Shown: positions 18,080 through 26,156 of the stretch, piece after piece
Numbering within the stretch: position 1 is the stretch's first letter
Layout: each line of letters begins with the position of its first letter
Source: Nocardioides aromaticivorans
GTDB lineage: Bacteria > Actinomycetota > Actinomycetes > Propionibacteriales > Nocardioidaceae
Reading direction: 5' to 3'
Length of the DNA stretch: 64,000 bases
NCBI RefSeq assembly: GCF_013408525.1
Contig: NZ_JACBZM010000001.1
Coordinates: 62,001 to 126,000, forward strand
The notes under the pieces: generated by a model
Database searches by the model: none
The model's input: only the letters and a program-made list of their open reading frames with translations
What the model was told of the DNA's origin: nothing
Position numbers and translations under genes: made by a program

Positions 18080-18820
18080 CTACTGCTGCTGCGCCCGCGC
18101 CACCAGCCGCTGACCGAGGATGCCCGCCTGCTGCGTGGACAGCAGGCTGGTCTGCGACTCGATGAGCCGCATCAGGGCCGGGTCCTCGCGCAGGGTCTCG
18201 GACGACTGCATGAGGATCGTGCCCTCGCCGGTGAAGTCGAACTGGCGCTCCTCACCGGACTCGCGGCCGAACATGCCCTGCAGCATCGCGCCGAGCGAGG
18301 CGGACATCCACTGGGCGTCGTAGTGGTGCGAGGGCGAGGGGCAGTCGGCCCAGCCGAGCAGCGCCTCGGGGTCGGCGCGGAACGGCGGCTCGACGAAGAT
18401 CACCGGTCCGTTGGAGGACGCGAGGAACTTGCCCGTGCCGATCAGCGTGACGAAGCCCGGGACGATCGACTGCTTGAGCTCGAGGCCGGTCTCGAAGCCG
18501 AGCAGGTTGTTGGCCCGCAGGGTGAGGTTGCCCGCCTCGAGGTCGAAGGACTGTACGTCGAAGCCGCGGTCGGCGACGATCACCTTGCCCTGGCCCTCGG
18601 CGACCACCCAGTCCTGGATGTAGATCGGCGAGGAGAAGCGGCTGGCGATGAAGCCGTCGCGGCTGGCCCAGGCGGCGACGCCGTCGAAGTTGACGTTGCC
18701 GTAGTAGGCGATCATCGCCCCCTTGGAGACGAACCAGCGGCCGGCGAGCTCGATCGAGAACGCGTAGGCGTTGACGTTGTCGTTGGACGGAAGGGTGTGG
18801 ACGTCGTAGGTCTGCATCAT
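18080..18820 (-). CDS. AIM24 family protein (third of three)
   Basis: 246 residues with the AIM24 beta-fold pattern: FSIELAGRWFVSKGAMIAYY near the start, NLLGFETGLELKQSIVPGF in the middle and FDFTGEGTILMQSSE near the end, followed by a longer helical tail (to residue 246) than its two neighbours. AIM24 proteins resemble the TRAP-like beta-helix domain of mitochondrial Aim24; the bacterial role is unknown. It is the last gene of a three-gene leftward AIM24 operon (11-bp gap from the previous gene). The two relatives are about 30 percent shorter in the tail. Confidence 0.85.
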   Translation of the reverse strand: MMQTYDVHTLPSNDNVNAYAFSIELAGRWFVSKGAMIAYYGNVNFDGVAAWASRDGFIASRFSSPIYIQDWVVAEGQGKVIVADRGFDVQSFDLEAGNLTLRANNLLGFETGLELKQSIVPGFVTLIGTGKFLASSNGPVIFVEPPFRADPEALLGWADCPSPSHHYDAQWMSASLGAMLQGMFGRESGEERQFDFTGEGTILMQSSETLREDPALMRLIESQTSLLSTQQAGILGQRLVARAQQQ

Positions 18821-18831
18821 CTGTCTCCCAT

Positions 18832-19476
18832 TCAGAACTTCTGCTCGCTGGCCTGGATGTAGACCGTGCCCTGGCCCGACATCTTCAGCTGGAAGGCCTC
18901 ACCCGAGCCGCGGCCGACGGCGTCGCGCCAGCCGACCTTCGCGGACAGGTCGACCTGGATGTTGCCGACGTGGCCGACATAGGCCTGCGGGTCGACCGCG
19001 ACCCCGCCCCCGTCGACCGGGATGGCGTAGGTGCCACCGTGGGAGAGCAGCGCGACCGCGCCGGCGCCGGACACCTTCGTGGTGAACAGGCCCTGGCCCG
19101 TCATCGCACCGCGTACGGCGGCGCGGATGCCGCCCTGGCCGATGAACTCCACACCCGTCTGCAGGTTGGCGTCGTGGGCGAGCAGCCGGTCGGCCTCGCA
19201 GGTGAGCGAGCCCGAGCCGTCGAGCTGGACCACGGTCACGTGGAGCCCACGGAAGCCGTAGAGCACGCTCCCGGTGCCCTCGGTCGCCATCATCGGGTTC
19301 GACTCGCCGGAGAGCGCGGCGCCGACGAAGCCGCCGACTCCCCCGCCCTGGCCGGCGACCGGGCGGAAGGTCACCTGGCCGTCGTACCCGAGCATCGCGC
19401 CGCGGCGCGCGAGCACCGGCGTCGCCGGGGAGACGTGCGCCCGGACGACCTTGCTGTTGACCTCTTCGAAAGCCAT
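18832..19476 (-). CDS. AIM24 family protein (second of three)
   Basis: 214 residues. AIM24 features: VSPATPVLARRGAMLGYDG at the N terminus, GQGGGVGGFVGAALSGES, a HVTVVQLDGSGSLTCEADRL strand pair and GSGEAFQLKMSGQGTVYIQ at the end. The ATG at 19476 is preferred because GGAGAGG is 8 bp upstream; a GTG at 19485 has the site too close. Tandem duplication of AIM24 genes is common in actinobacteria; the copies have diverged, suggesting they form a hetero-oligomer or act at different steps. No experimental role is known to me. Confidence 0.85.
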   Translation of the reverse strand: MAFEEVNSKVVRAHVSPATPVLARRGAMLGYDGQVTFRPVAGQGGGVGGFVGAALSGESNPMMATEGTGSVLYGFRGLHVTVVQLDGSGSLTCEADRLLAHDANLQTGVEFIGQGGIRAAVRGAMTGQGLFTTKVSGAGAVALLSHGGTYAIPVDGGGVAVDPQAYVGHVGNIQVDLSAKVGWRDAVGRGSGEAFQLKMSGQGTVYIQASEQKF

Positions 19477-19481
19477 GCCCG

Positions 19482-20099
19482 TCACCTCTCCGCCGGCTGC
19501 ACGAGGACCGTGCCGGCACCCTCGAAGCGGAGGCTGAACGGCTCGCCCGAGCCCTCACCCACCAGCGACTTCCACGAGACCCCGGAGACGAGGTTCATCG
19601 ACATCTGCCCGAAGGAGGCGACGAACGCGTCGGGGTCGACGACGACCGGGATGCCCTGCTGCACGGCGAGCGCGATCAGCGGCCCGTCCGACACGATCGC
19701 CACCTGGCCCTGGCCGGTGACGGTCGTCGTGGCGAGGCCCTGGCCGCTCGTCATGCCCTGCAGGCCGGCGAACTTCACGTCGAGGGTCAGCCCGCCGGAG
19801 ACGGCGAGGATGTGCTCGGACTCGACGGCGAGGGTGTCGCCGGTGAGGTCGATGACGGTGACGTCCATCGCGTCCTGCGCGAAGGTCACCCGACCGGAGC
19901 CGGAGCACTCCATCAGCTTGATCGACTCACCGCTCACCTTCTGCTTGAGCGCAGCCTTGAAGCCACCGCCGCCGCCCATGCCGGCGTGCTTGAACTCGAC
20001 ATTGCCGGTGTAGGCGACCATCGAGCCGGAGGCGGCCCGGATCGTCTCCCCGGCGAGATCTGCGTGGAGCAGCCGCTTGTCTGCGGTCAGCGTCACCAT
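19482..20099 (-). CDS. AIM24 family protein (first of three)
   Basis: 205 residues. It shows the Gly-rich loop (KHAGMGGGGGFKAALKQKVS), the TVIDLTGDTLAVESEHIL strand pair and the terminal GSGEPFSLRFEGAGTVLVQP repeat shared with its neighbour. The start is the ATG at 20099, inside a longer open frame whose first residues (to 20132) look non-coding. It is the promoter-proximal gene of the AIM24 cluster; 5 bp separate its stop from the next start. Function unknown. Confidence 0.85.
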   Translation of the reverse strand: MVTLTADKRLLHADLAGETIRAASGSMVAYTGNVEFKHAGMGGGGGFKAALKQKVSGESIKLMECSGSGRVTFAQDAMDVTVIDLTGDTLAVESEHILAVSGGLTLDVKFAGLQGMTSGQGLATTTVTGQGQVAIVSDGPLIALAVQQGIPVVVDPDAFVASFGQMSMNLVSGVSWKSLVGEGSGEPFSLRFEGAGTVLVQPAER

Positions 20100-20134
20100 G
20101 CGTGGGTCCTGTCTCGAGAATCGGACGTACAAAT

Positions 20135-20182
20135 GCGTTGCAGCAACCTACCGAGGTCGCGCGGTCCTTACACCTGCAACGC
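20135..20182. repeat. 9-bp inverted repeat between phytase-like and AIM24 genes
   Basis: GCGTTGCAG (20135-20143) and CTGCAACGC (20174-20182) are perfect inverted arms separated by 30 bp. The pair lies 35 bp upstream of the first AIM24 start and just after the phytase-like gene. It could be an operator or a terminator stem for the latter; the long loop makes a terminator less likely. Confidence 0.45.
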
Positions 20183-20216
20183 CGCGAGAGATGGCCCGAT
20201 CCGACGACAGCGTGCC

Positions 20217-21398
20217 CTACGGCAGCTTGACCTCGGCGAGGACGGTCCGCACGCCCGACGGGTCGACGTCCTCGTCGAGACCGTAGGCCCGCGGCACGAA
20301 GCCGAAGTCGTTGTCGCTGATGACCACGAGCGTCGAGGCGTTCTTGAGGGCGGCGCCCTCGACCTTGCCCGGTACGCCGGCCACGCCGGCCAGGTTCACG
20401 AGGAGGGTCTTGTCCGCCTCGGTCACGAGCGGGTCCGCCGGGTCGAGCTCGATCGTGTGGAAGCGGGCCTCGGTGTCCGTTCGCTCCTCGACGATCACGT
20501 GGGTCTGGTCGACCGGCACCAGCGCCGAGATCTTCAGGTCGCGGCCCCGGGTGCCGGCGGCGAAGGTCGAGGGGGCGTCGAAGCGGTAGCCGTACTCGTG
20601 CACGGTCGTGCCGGTCGTCGTGTCGAACGCGACGAGCTCGGTGATGATCCGGTCGCGGTCGCCGGGGACCACGACCGAGCTCTGCAGGGCGGCGACGACC
20701 GTGTGCCCGTCGGGCAGCAGCGCGATGTCCTCGAAGCCGCGGTTGCCACGGCGCGCGGAGAGGCCGGCGGGGAGCGAGCCGCTGATCGGGTAGTCGGCAC
20801 CGGCGGTGACGTAGTCGTCCTCGAGGCCGGCGGGCACGTGCCGGGCGACGACGTGGCCGGCGGCGTCCACCTCGACGATCGAGGGCCCGTACTCGTCGAC
20901 CAGCCAGAAGTGGCCGTCGGCGGTGCGGACCACGCCCTCGGTGTCGAGGCCGTTGCCGTTGTAGGCGACCGGGGTCGTTCCGTCCGCCAGGACCGGTGCC
21001 GGGTCGCCGGCAACGGCGAAGTTCGGGAGCCCGGTGACCGGCTCGCCCGCGGGGGTGGTCAGCGGGATGGTCTCGAGGACCTGCAGCGTGTTGCCGCGGG
21101 CGCGCACCTTGACGAGCGTCGGGGTGAACTCGGGGACGATGAAGGTGCGCGCGTCACCCACCTCCCCGTTGGGGCCGCGGTCCGTGACCGTCCAGTACTC
21201 GTTCCTGCCCAACGCGAAGAGCCCGCTGCCGATGCCACCCAGCTCGACGCCGTGGTCGTCGAGCACGGTCGACTGCACGTCCTCGAGCGCGATCGCGGGG
21301 AGCGTGACCCGCTTGTCGACGTACGACGTGTCGGCGGCGACGGCGGGAGTGGCGAGGACGGTGACAGCCAGCAGGCTGACGGCAGGAAGCAGGCGCAT
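20217..21398 (-). CDS. Secreted esterase-like/phytase-like protein
   Basis: 393 residues with a signal peptide (MRLLPAVSLLAVTVLATPAVA, cleavage near 21). Motifs of the esterase-like activity of phytase family: GGIGSGLFALGRNEYWTVTD, DTEGVVRTADGHFWLVDEYGPS, RGNRGFEDIALLPDGHTVVA and KVEGAALKNASTLVVISDND, spread as blades of a beta-propeller. The family is linked to phosphoester or lactone hydrolysis outside the cell, but the natural substrate is not known. Length fits the family. It is a monocistronic leftward gene; the signal peptide defines the start. Confidence 0.85.
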   Translation of the reverse strand: MRLLPAVSLLAVTVLATPAVAADTSYVDKRVTLPAIALEDVQSTVLDDHGVELGGIGSGLFALGRNEYWTVTDRGPNGEVGDARTFIVPEFTPTLVKVRARGNTLQVLETIPLTTPAGEPVTGLPNFAVAGDPAPVLADGTTPVAYNGNGLDTEGVVRTADGHFWLVDEYGPSIVEVDAAGHVVARHVPAGLEDDYVTAGADYPISGSLPAGLSARRGNRGFEDIALLPDGHTVVAALQSSVVVPGDRDRIITELVAFDTTTGTTVHEYGYRFDAPSTFAAGTRGRDLKISALVPVDQTHVIVEERTDTEARFHTIELDPADPLVTEADKTLLVNLAGVAGVPGKVEGAALKNASTLVVISDNDFGFVPRAYGLDEDVDPSGVRTVLAEVKLP

Positions 21399-21520
21399 GG
21401 CGCGCGAGCGTAGGGCGGCCCCGCATCGTGAGCGTGACGCCGCGGTGAACGGCAGGTCGGGAGTGTGCGTCGGGCCGGACTGCGTACCGCTCGGGAGTCG
21501 TCGACCCCCAGGAGGACCGC

Positions 21521-22498
21521 GTGCCGTCGTACACGAAGCAGGGCAGCTCGTACGAGCGCGACATGGACTACATCCCCGACCGCATCACCAAGGATCCGGG
21601 CCGCTCGCAGGACCCGTACGACGACGCCCGGCTCGACGTGCGGACCTGGCCGGTCGAGCCGGGCCGCTACCGCCTGGTGGCGGCGCGGGCGTGCCCGTGG
21701 GCCAACCGCTCGATCATCGTGCGCCGCCTGCTCGGCCTCGAGGACGTCATCTCGATGGGCCTGGCCGGCCCGACCCACGACGAGCGCAGCTGGACCTTCG
21801 ACCTCGACCCGGGCGGCCGGGACCCCGTGCTCGGCTACGAGCGGCTCCAGGAGGCCTATCTCGCGCGCTACCCCGACTACGACAAGGGCATCACGGTGCC
21901 GGCGGTGGTCGAGGTGGCGAGCGGACAGGTCGTCACCAACGACTTCCCGTGGATCACCCACGACCTCTTCTTCGAGTGGCGCGACCACCACCGGCCCGAC
22001 GCGCCCGACCTGTGGCCCGACGACTGCCGGGCGGAGATGGAGGAGGTGATGGAGCGCGTCTTCACCGAGGTCAACAACGGCGTCTACCGATGCGGCTTCG
22101 CCGGCACGCAGGACGCGTACGACGAGGCCTACGACCGGCTCTGGACGGCGATGGACTGGTTGGAGGAGCGCCTCACGGACCGGCGCTACCTCATGGGCGA
22201 CCACATCACGGAGGCCGACGTGCGGCTCTTCACGACCCTCGCGCGGTTCGACGCCGTCTACCACGGCCACTTCAAGTGCAACCGCAACAAGCTGACCGAG
22301 ATGCCAGCACTCTGGGGCTATGCCCGTGACCTGTTCCAGACGCCCGGCTTCGGCGACACCATCGACTTCGACCAGATCAAGCGGCACTACTACGTGGTCC
22401 ACGAGGACATCAATCCCAGCGGCATCGTGCCGAAGGGGCCCGAGCGGGAGAGCTGGCTCAGCCCGCACTCCAGGGCGCGGCTGGGTCCGCCTCGCTGA
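21521..22498 (+). CDS. Xi-class GST (glutathionyl-hydroquinone reductase-like)
   Basis: 325 residues of the ECM4/YqjG family. The active-site ACPWANRS motif is at about residues 57-64, with the family GLAGPTHDERSWTF, KGITVPAVVEV and FVRF-like C-terminal helices (YLMGDHITEADVRLFTTLAR). Such enzymes reduce S-thio-hydroquinones. Actinobacteria mostly use mycothiol instead of glutathione, so the physiological thiol is probably mycothiol. The start is GTG with AGGAGG 5 bp upstream. It reads divergently from the phytase-like gene. Confidence 0.9.
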   Translation: MPSYTKQGSSYERDMDYIPDRITKDPGRSQDPYDDARLDVRTWPVEPGRYRLVAARACPWANRSIIVRRLLGLEDVISMGLAGPTHDERSWTFDLDPGGRDPVLGYERLQEAYLARYPDYDKGITVPAVVEVASGQVVTNDFPWITHDLFFEWRDHHRPDAPDLWPDDCRAEMEEVMERVFTEVNNGVYRCGFAGTQDAYDEAYDRLWTAMDWLEERLTDRRYLMGDHITEADVRLFTTLARFDAVYHGHFKCNRNKLTEMPALWGYARDLFQTPGFGDTIDFDQIKRHYYVVHEDINPSGIVPKGPERESWLSPHSRARLGPPR

Positions 22499-22582
22499 CG
22501 GGCTGGTCGCGGACGCGCGGGAGCGGCCACCGCGGCGGACTGCGCAACCTTTTCCCAAGGTCCGCACCGGCATCGTGGTGTC

Positions 22583-23935
22583 GTGGTCATCAGCGACGCA
22601 CAGCCGCTCGTGGTGGGGCTGTGCCACCAGGAGGCGAGCCTCGCCGAGCTCGGCCGCGCGACCCTGCGGCGCGAGGCGCTCGCGGGGGCGTTGGGCCGCC
22701 TGCGCGACGCGGGCCTCGAGGAGGCGGTGGTGCTGTCGACCTGCAGCCGGATCGAGGTGTGTACGACGACCACGGGCAGCGCGGACCAGCGCGCAGGAGC
22801 GGTCCTCGACGCGATGTCCGAGTGGTCGGGCCTCCCCCGCGACCGGATCGGCTCGCTGGCGAGGGTCCTCGTCGGCCGGGAGGCGGTCGACCACCTGTTC
22901 CGCGTCACGGCCGGCCTCGAGTCGCGGCTGGTGGGCGACACCGACGTGCTGGCCCAGGTCCGCGGCGCGTGGCGAGCCGCGGGCGAGGCCGGGACCGCCG
23001 GGCCGCTGACCAGCCGGCTGCTGCCCGCGAGCATCCGGTGCGCCCAGCAGGTGCACACCCGCACACCGCTCGGCCGGCAGCGCCGCTCGCTCGCCCGGCG
23101 GGCAGTGGACGTAGGGGTGACGCTGGCGGCGCCCGACGGCACCCGCGGGCTGAGGGTGCTCGTGGTCGGCTCCGGCCAGATGGCGCAGGTCGCCTGCGAG
23201 CACCTCGCCACCCACGGCCTGGCATGCCGGGTCGTGGCGCGCGACCCGTCGTACGCCGCGAGGCTGGTCGGTCCTGCCCGCGCGTGCGCCTGGGAGCGGC
23301 TGGCCGACGAGGTGGCCCGCGCCGACCTCTTGCTGTGCGCCACCTCGGCCCCCCACCACGTGCTCACGCGCGACCAGGTGTCGGCAGCGATGGCCGCACG
23401 GCACGTCCCACTGACGATCGTCGACCTCGCCGTGCCCGGGAATGTCGATCCCGGGGCCTGCGGCGTCGAGGGTGTCCGGCTCGTCGACCTGACCACGCTG
23501 GGCGACGACGCGCGCCACGACCCGGCGGTCGCGGCCGCTGTCCGCGACGCGACACTGCTGGTCGAGGAGGCGGCCCGCCGGTTCTGCGACGACCTCGCCG
23601 CGGCGCACGCGGGCCCGGTCATCCGGGCCGTGCGGGAGCAGGTGGAGCGGACCTGCCGCGAGGAGCTGCGGCGGCACGGAGGTCCCTCCGACCCGGCGGC
23701 CCTCGCCGAGGCCGTCCACGCCATCGTCGGCAAGGTCATGCACCGCCCGGCCCTGCTGGCCCGGGCCGCGGCGGCCGCCGGCGACGAGGGCGCGCTGCAC
23801 CTGCTGTGCGAGGCGTTCGGCGTGGCGCCGCCCGGTCAGAGGGACGCGGGGTCGACCTCGTTGAACAGCTGGTCGCCGCCGGCGAGCAGGTCGAGCAGCG
23901 GGCCGACCTTCGGGAGCTCGTGGGTGAGGAAGTAG
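22583..23935 (+). CDS. hemA: Glutamyl-tRNA reductase, divergent paralogue
   Basis: 450 residues; the domain order fits GluTR. The catalytic Cys54 sits in LSTCSRIEV (canonical STCNRxE). Other family blocks are LFRVTAGLESRLVGDTDVLA (canonical ...GEPQILGQ), an NADPH fold (VLVVGSGQMAQVA) and DLAVPGNVDPGA. GluTR makes glutamate-1-semialdehyde for haem synthesis. Several signature residues are changed and no hemC/hemB/hemL is adjacent, so this may be a second copy. The last 33 codons run 100 bp into the opposite acyl-CoA dehydrogenase gene and look like its shadow. The GTG start has no clear ribosome binding site. Confidence 0.8.
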   Translation: MVISDAQPLVVGLCHQEASLAELGRATLRREALAGALGRLRDAGLEEAVVLSTCSRIEVCTTTTGSADQRAGAVLDAMSEWSGLPRDRIGSLARVLVGREAVDHLFRVTAGLESRLVGDTDVLAQVRGAWRAAGEAGTAGPLTSRLLPASIRCAQQVHTRTPLGRQRRSLARRAVDVGVTLAAPDGTRGLRVLVVGSGQMAQVACEHLATHGLACRVVARDPSYAARLVGPARACAWERLADEVARADLLLCATSAPHHVLTRDQVSAAMAARHVPLTIVDLAVPGNVDPGACGVEGVRLVDLTTLGDDARHDPAVAAAVRDATLLVEEAARRFCDDLAAAHAGPVIRAVREQVERTCREELRRHGGPSDPAALAEAVHAIVGKVMHRPALLARAAAAAGDEGALHLLCEAFGVAPPGQRDAGSTSLNSWSPPASRSSSGPTFGSSWVRK

Positions 23936-25638
23936 CGCCCCGCGGCCCGCTTGCCGTCGTAGAACGCGCCCTGCTTGCCGTGCGCGGCGAGCAGTTGGTC
24001 GAGCCAGATCCACGCGACGACCACGTGCCCGGCGGCCTCCAGCGCGTAGGTCGCGTTGGCGAGCGCGACCTGCGGGTCGCCGGACTGCCAGGCCTGGCCG
24101 ACGCTGCGGACCAGCGACTCGAGGCCCCCGGCGAGGCGGAAGGCGTGCTCCTGCAGCTGCCGGTCGCCCGCGTCGCCGGCGCGCCCGATGGTGTCGTCGA
24201 TCGCGTCCTTGAGCAGGAGGAGACCGCTGCCGCCGTCCATCACCAGCTTGCGGCCGAGCAGGTCGAGAGCCTGGATGCCGTGGGTGCCCTCGTGGATCGG
24301 GTTGAGCCGGTTGTCGCGGTAGAGCTGCTCGACGCCGTACTCGCGCGTGTAGCCGTAGCCACCGTGGACCTGGATCGCCAGGTCGTTGGCCGCCAGGCAC
24401 CACTGGGAGGGCCAGCTCTTCACGATGGGCGTGAGTACGTCGAGCAGCCGGCCCGCCCGCTCCCGCCCGTCCTGGTCGGGGTGGGTGTGCTGGTCGTCCA
24501 GCAGGCGCGCGGCCTTCAGGACGAGCGCGAGCCCGCCCTCGACGTACGACTTCGAGGCGAGCAGCATCCGCCGCACGTCGGCGTGGGCGGTGATCGGCAC
24601 CGGCGGCGCGGCCGGGTCCTTCCCGTCCAGCGGCCGGCCCTGGACCCGCTCGCGGGCGTAGTCGAGGGCCCGCAGGTAGCCGGTGTAACCGAGGGCGGCA
24701 GCGCCGGCGCCGACACCGATCCGGGCCTCGTTCATCATGTGGAACATCACGGCCAGGCCGCGGCTCTCCTCGCCGACGAGCTCGCCCACGGCACCGGGCG
24801 CGCCACCGGGCAGGTGCGCACCCTCACCGAAGTTGAGGACCGTGTTGACCGTGCCGCGGAAGCCCATCTTGTGGTTGAGCCCGGCCAGCGTGACGTCGTT
24901 GCGCTCGCCGAGCACACCGTCCGGGCCGACGACGAACTTCGGCGTCGCGAAGAGGGAGAGGCCCTTCACCCCCGGCGGCGCGCCCTCGACCCGGGCGAGG
25001 ACGAGGTGGACGATGTTGTCGCCGAGCTCGTGCTCGCCCCCGGAGATCCACATCTTGTTGCCGAAGAGCCGGAAGGTGCCGTCGTCCTGGCGGACCGCGC
25101 GCGTGGCGACGTCGGCCAGCGACGAGCCGGCCTGCGGCTCGGAGAGGCACATCGTGCCGAACCAGCGACCCTCGACCATCGGCGGGACGAAGCGCGCCAC
25201 CTGCTCCGGCGAGGCGTGGGCGAGCAGGAGGTTGGCGTTGGCCATGGTCAGCATCGGGTAGCCCGAGGTCGACACGTTGGCCGCCTGGAACCAGGCGAAG
25301 CAGGCCTGCTGGACCACGTGCGGCAGCTGGCCGCCGCCGACCTCCGCGTCCATCGCCGCCGACACCAGACCGGCGTCGGCGAACGCCCGGACCGCCTTCG
25401 CGACCTCCGGGATGATCGTCACCGTCTCGCCGTCGAACTGCGGCTCGTTGGCGTCGCTGAGCGCGTTGTGCGGCGCGAAGTGCTCCGCGGCCAGCTCGGC
25501 CGACAGGGCGAGGACGGCGTCGAAGGACTCCCGGTCGTGCTCGGCGTACCGCTCCCGTGTCGTCAGCTCCGCGACGTCCAGCCACTCGTGCAGCAGGAAC
25601 GCGAGGTCGCGGCGGGACAGCAGGAGGTCGGGGCTCAT
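23836..25638 (-). CDS. Acyl-CoA dehydrogenase, FadE5-like long form
   Basis: 600 residues, longer than the usual 380-400 because of N- and C-terminal extra helical domains, as in FadE5 and DmdC types. Motifs: [20 protein letters not shown] (FAD and substrate loop), [36 protein letters not shown], and the catalytic Glu in [19 protein letters not shown]. It oxidises an acyl-CoA to the enoyl-CoA using FAD. The ATG at 25638 overlaps the stop of the upstream S24-like gene by 4 bp (ATGA), so they share a message. Substrate chain length cannot be read from the sequence. Confidence 0.93.
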   Translation of the reverse strand: MSPDLLLSRRDLAFLLHEWLDVAELTTRERYAEHDRESFDAVLALSAELAAEHFAPHNALSDANEPQFDGETVTIIPEVAKAVRAFADAGLVSAAMDAEVGGGQLPHVVQQACFAWFQAANVSTSGYPMLTMANANLLLAHASPEQVARFVPPMVEGRWFGTMCLSEPQAGSSLADVATRAVRQDDGTFRLFGNKMWISGGEHELGDNIVHLVLARVEGAPPGVKGLSLFATPKFVVGPDGVLGERNDVTLAGLNHKMGFRGTVNTVLNFGEGAHLPGGAPGAVGELVGEESRGLAVMFHMMNEARIGVGAGAAALGYTGYLRALDYARERVQGRPLDGKDPAAPPVPITAHADVRRMLLASKSYVEGGLALVLKAARLLDDQHTHPDQDGRERAGRLLDVLTPIVKSWPSQWCLAANDLAIQVHGGYGYTREYGVEQLYRDNRLNPIHEGTHGIQALDLLGRKLVMDGGSGLLLLKDAIDDTIGRAGDAGDRQLQEHAFRLAGGLESLVRSVGQAWQSGDPQVALANATYALEAAGHVVVAWIWLDQLLAAHGKQGAFYDGKRAAGRYFLTHELPKVGPLLDLLAGGDQLFNEVDPASL

Positions 25639-26030
25639 GGGCCCGAGGGTACGACGGCCGGCATCCCCTCCAACGGGGCGGCGGCGACCGTCACCACACC
25701 GACGGTGCGGGCCGTGGAGCCCAGCAGCACGGACCCGTGGTCGGTGCGCAGGGCCGAGCGGCCGTACTGGACCTCGAGGACACCGATCCTCAACCGGCCA
25801 CCCTCCTTCACCAGCGCCACTTCCCCGCGGCGCGGGCGTCGGTCGGTCGCGACGACGAGCTCGGTGCCGGCCGGCCAGCCCCGGGACGCGAGCGCATCGT
25901 TGCGCAGCCGGATCCGCAGGTCGCCGTCCTCCCGGACCCGGGACGACGCCGGGCCGGGCGCGGGCCGCTCCCGCGCCGACACCTCCGGAGGTGGGGGCAG
26001 GTCGAGCGGCAGGCACTCCTGGCCCTCCAT
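25635..26030 (-). CDS. SOS-boxed protein with a LexA-like S24 fold, catalytic dyad absent
   Basis: 131 residues. After a Pro-rich N terminus, the C-terminal 85 residues line up with the LexA/UmuD S24 domain: DLRIRLRNDALASRG against LRVRGDSM, then GWPAGTELVVATDRR, RRGEVALVKEGG and a final ARTVGVVTVA strand. The Ser of D-S-M is Ala here, and the catalytic Lys has no equivalent, so self-cleavage is not expected. A LexA box (26042-26057) lies 11 bp before the ATG. A longer start at 26051 would fall inside the box and is rejected. It overlaps the acyl-CoA dehydrogenase start (ATGA). Fold assignment is by eye. Confidence 0.6.
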   Translation of the reverse strand: MEGQECLPLDLPPPPEVSARERPAPGPASSRVREDGDLRIRLRNDALASRGWPAGTELVVATDRRPRRGEVALVKEGGRLRIGVLEVQYGRSALRTDHGSVLLGSTARTVGVVTVAAAPLEGMPAVVPSGP

Positions 26031-26041
26031 CGACCGTCGTA

Positions 26042-26057
26042 CCGAACGCATGTTCGA
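26042..26057. promoter_or_regulatory. LexA (SOS) box upstream of S24-like gene
   Basis: CCGAACGCATGTTCGA matches TCGAAC-N4-GTTCGA at 11 of the 12 defined positions. It sits 11 bp before the leftward S24-like gene, nearly the same distance as the box before the DUF222-HNH gene (12 bp). It also lies 99 bp before the rightward FnIII gene. Confidence 0.8.
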
Positions 26058-26156
26058 AAGCGTAGGGCATCGGTCCGGGCGACGCCGTAAAGGTTGGCCC
26101 GATCCCCCACGGCGTGCCGCGCACTCCACTAGGTTCCGGCGAGAAGGAGGCCTGCG

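Noticed and set aside
21059..24403. Reverse ORF of 1114 codons
   Set aside because: It crosses GST, hemA and acyl-CoA dehydrogenase regions in the wrong frame and shows only Arg/Pro/Ala/Val-rich low-complexity sequence.
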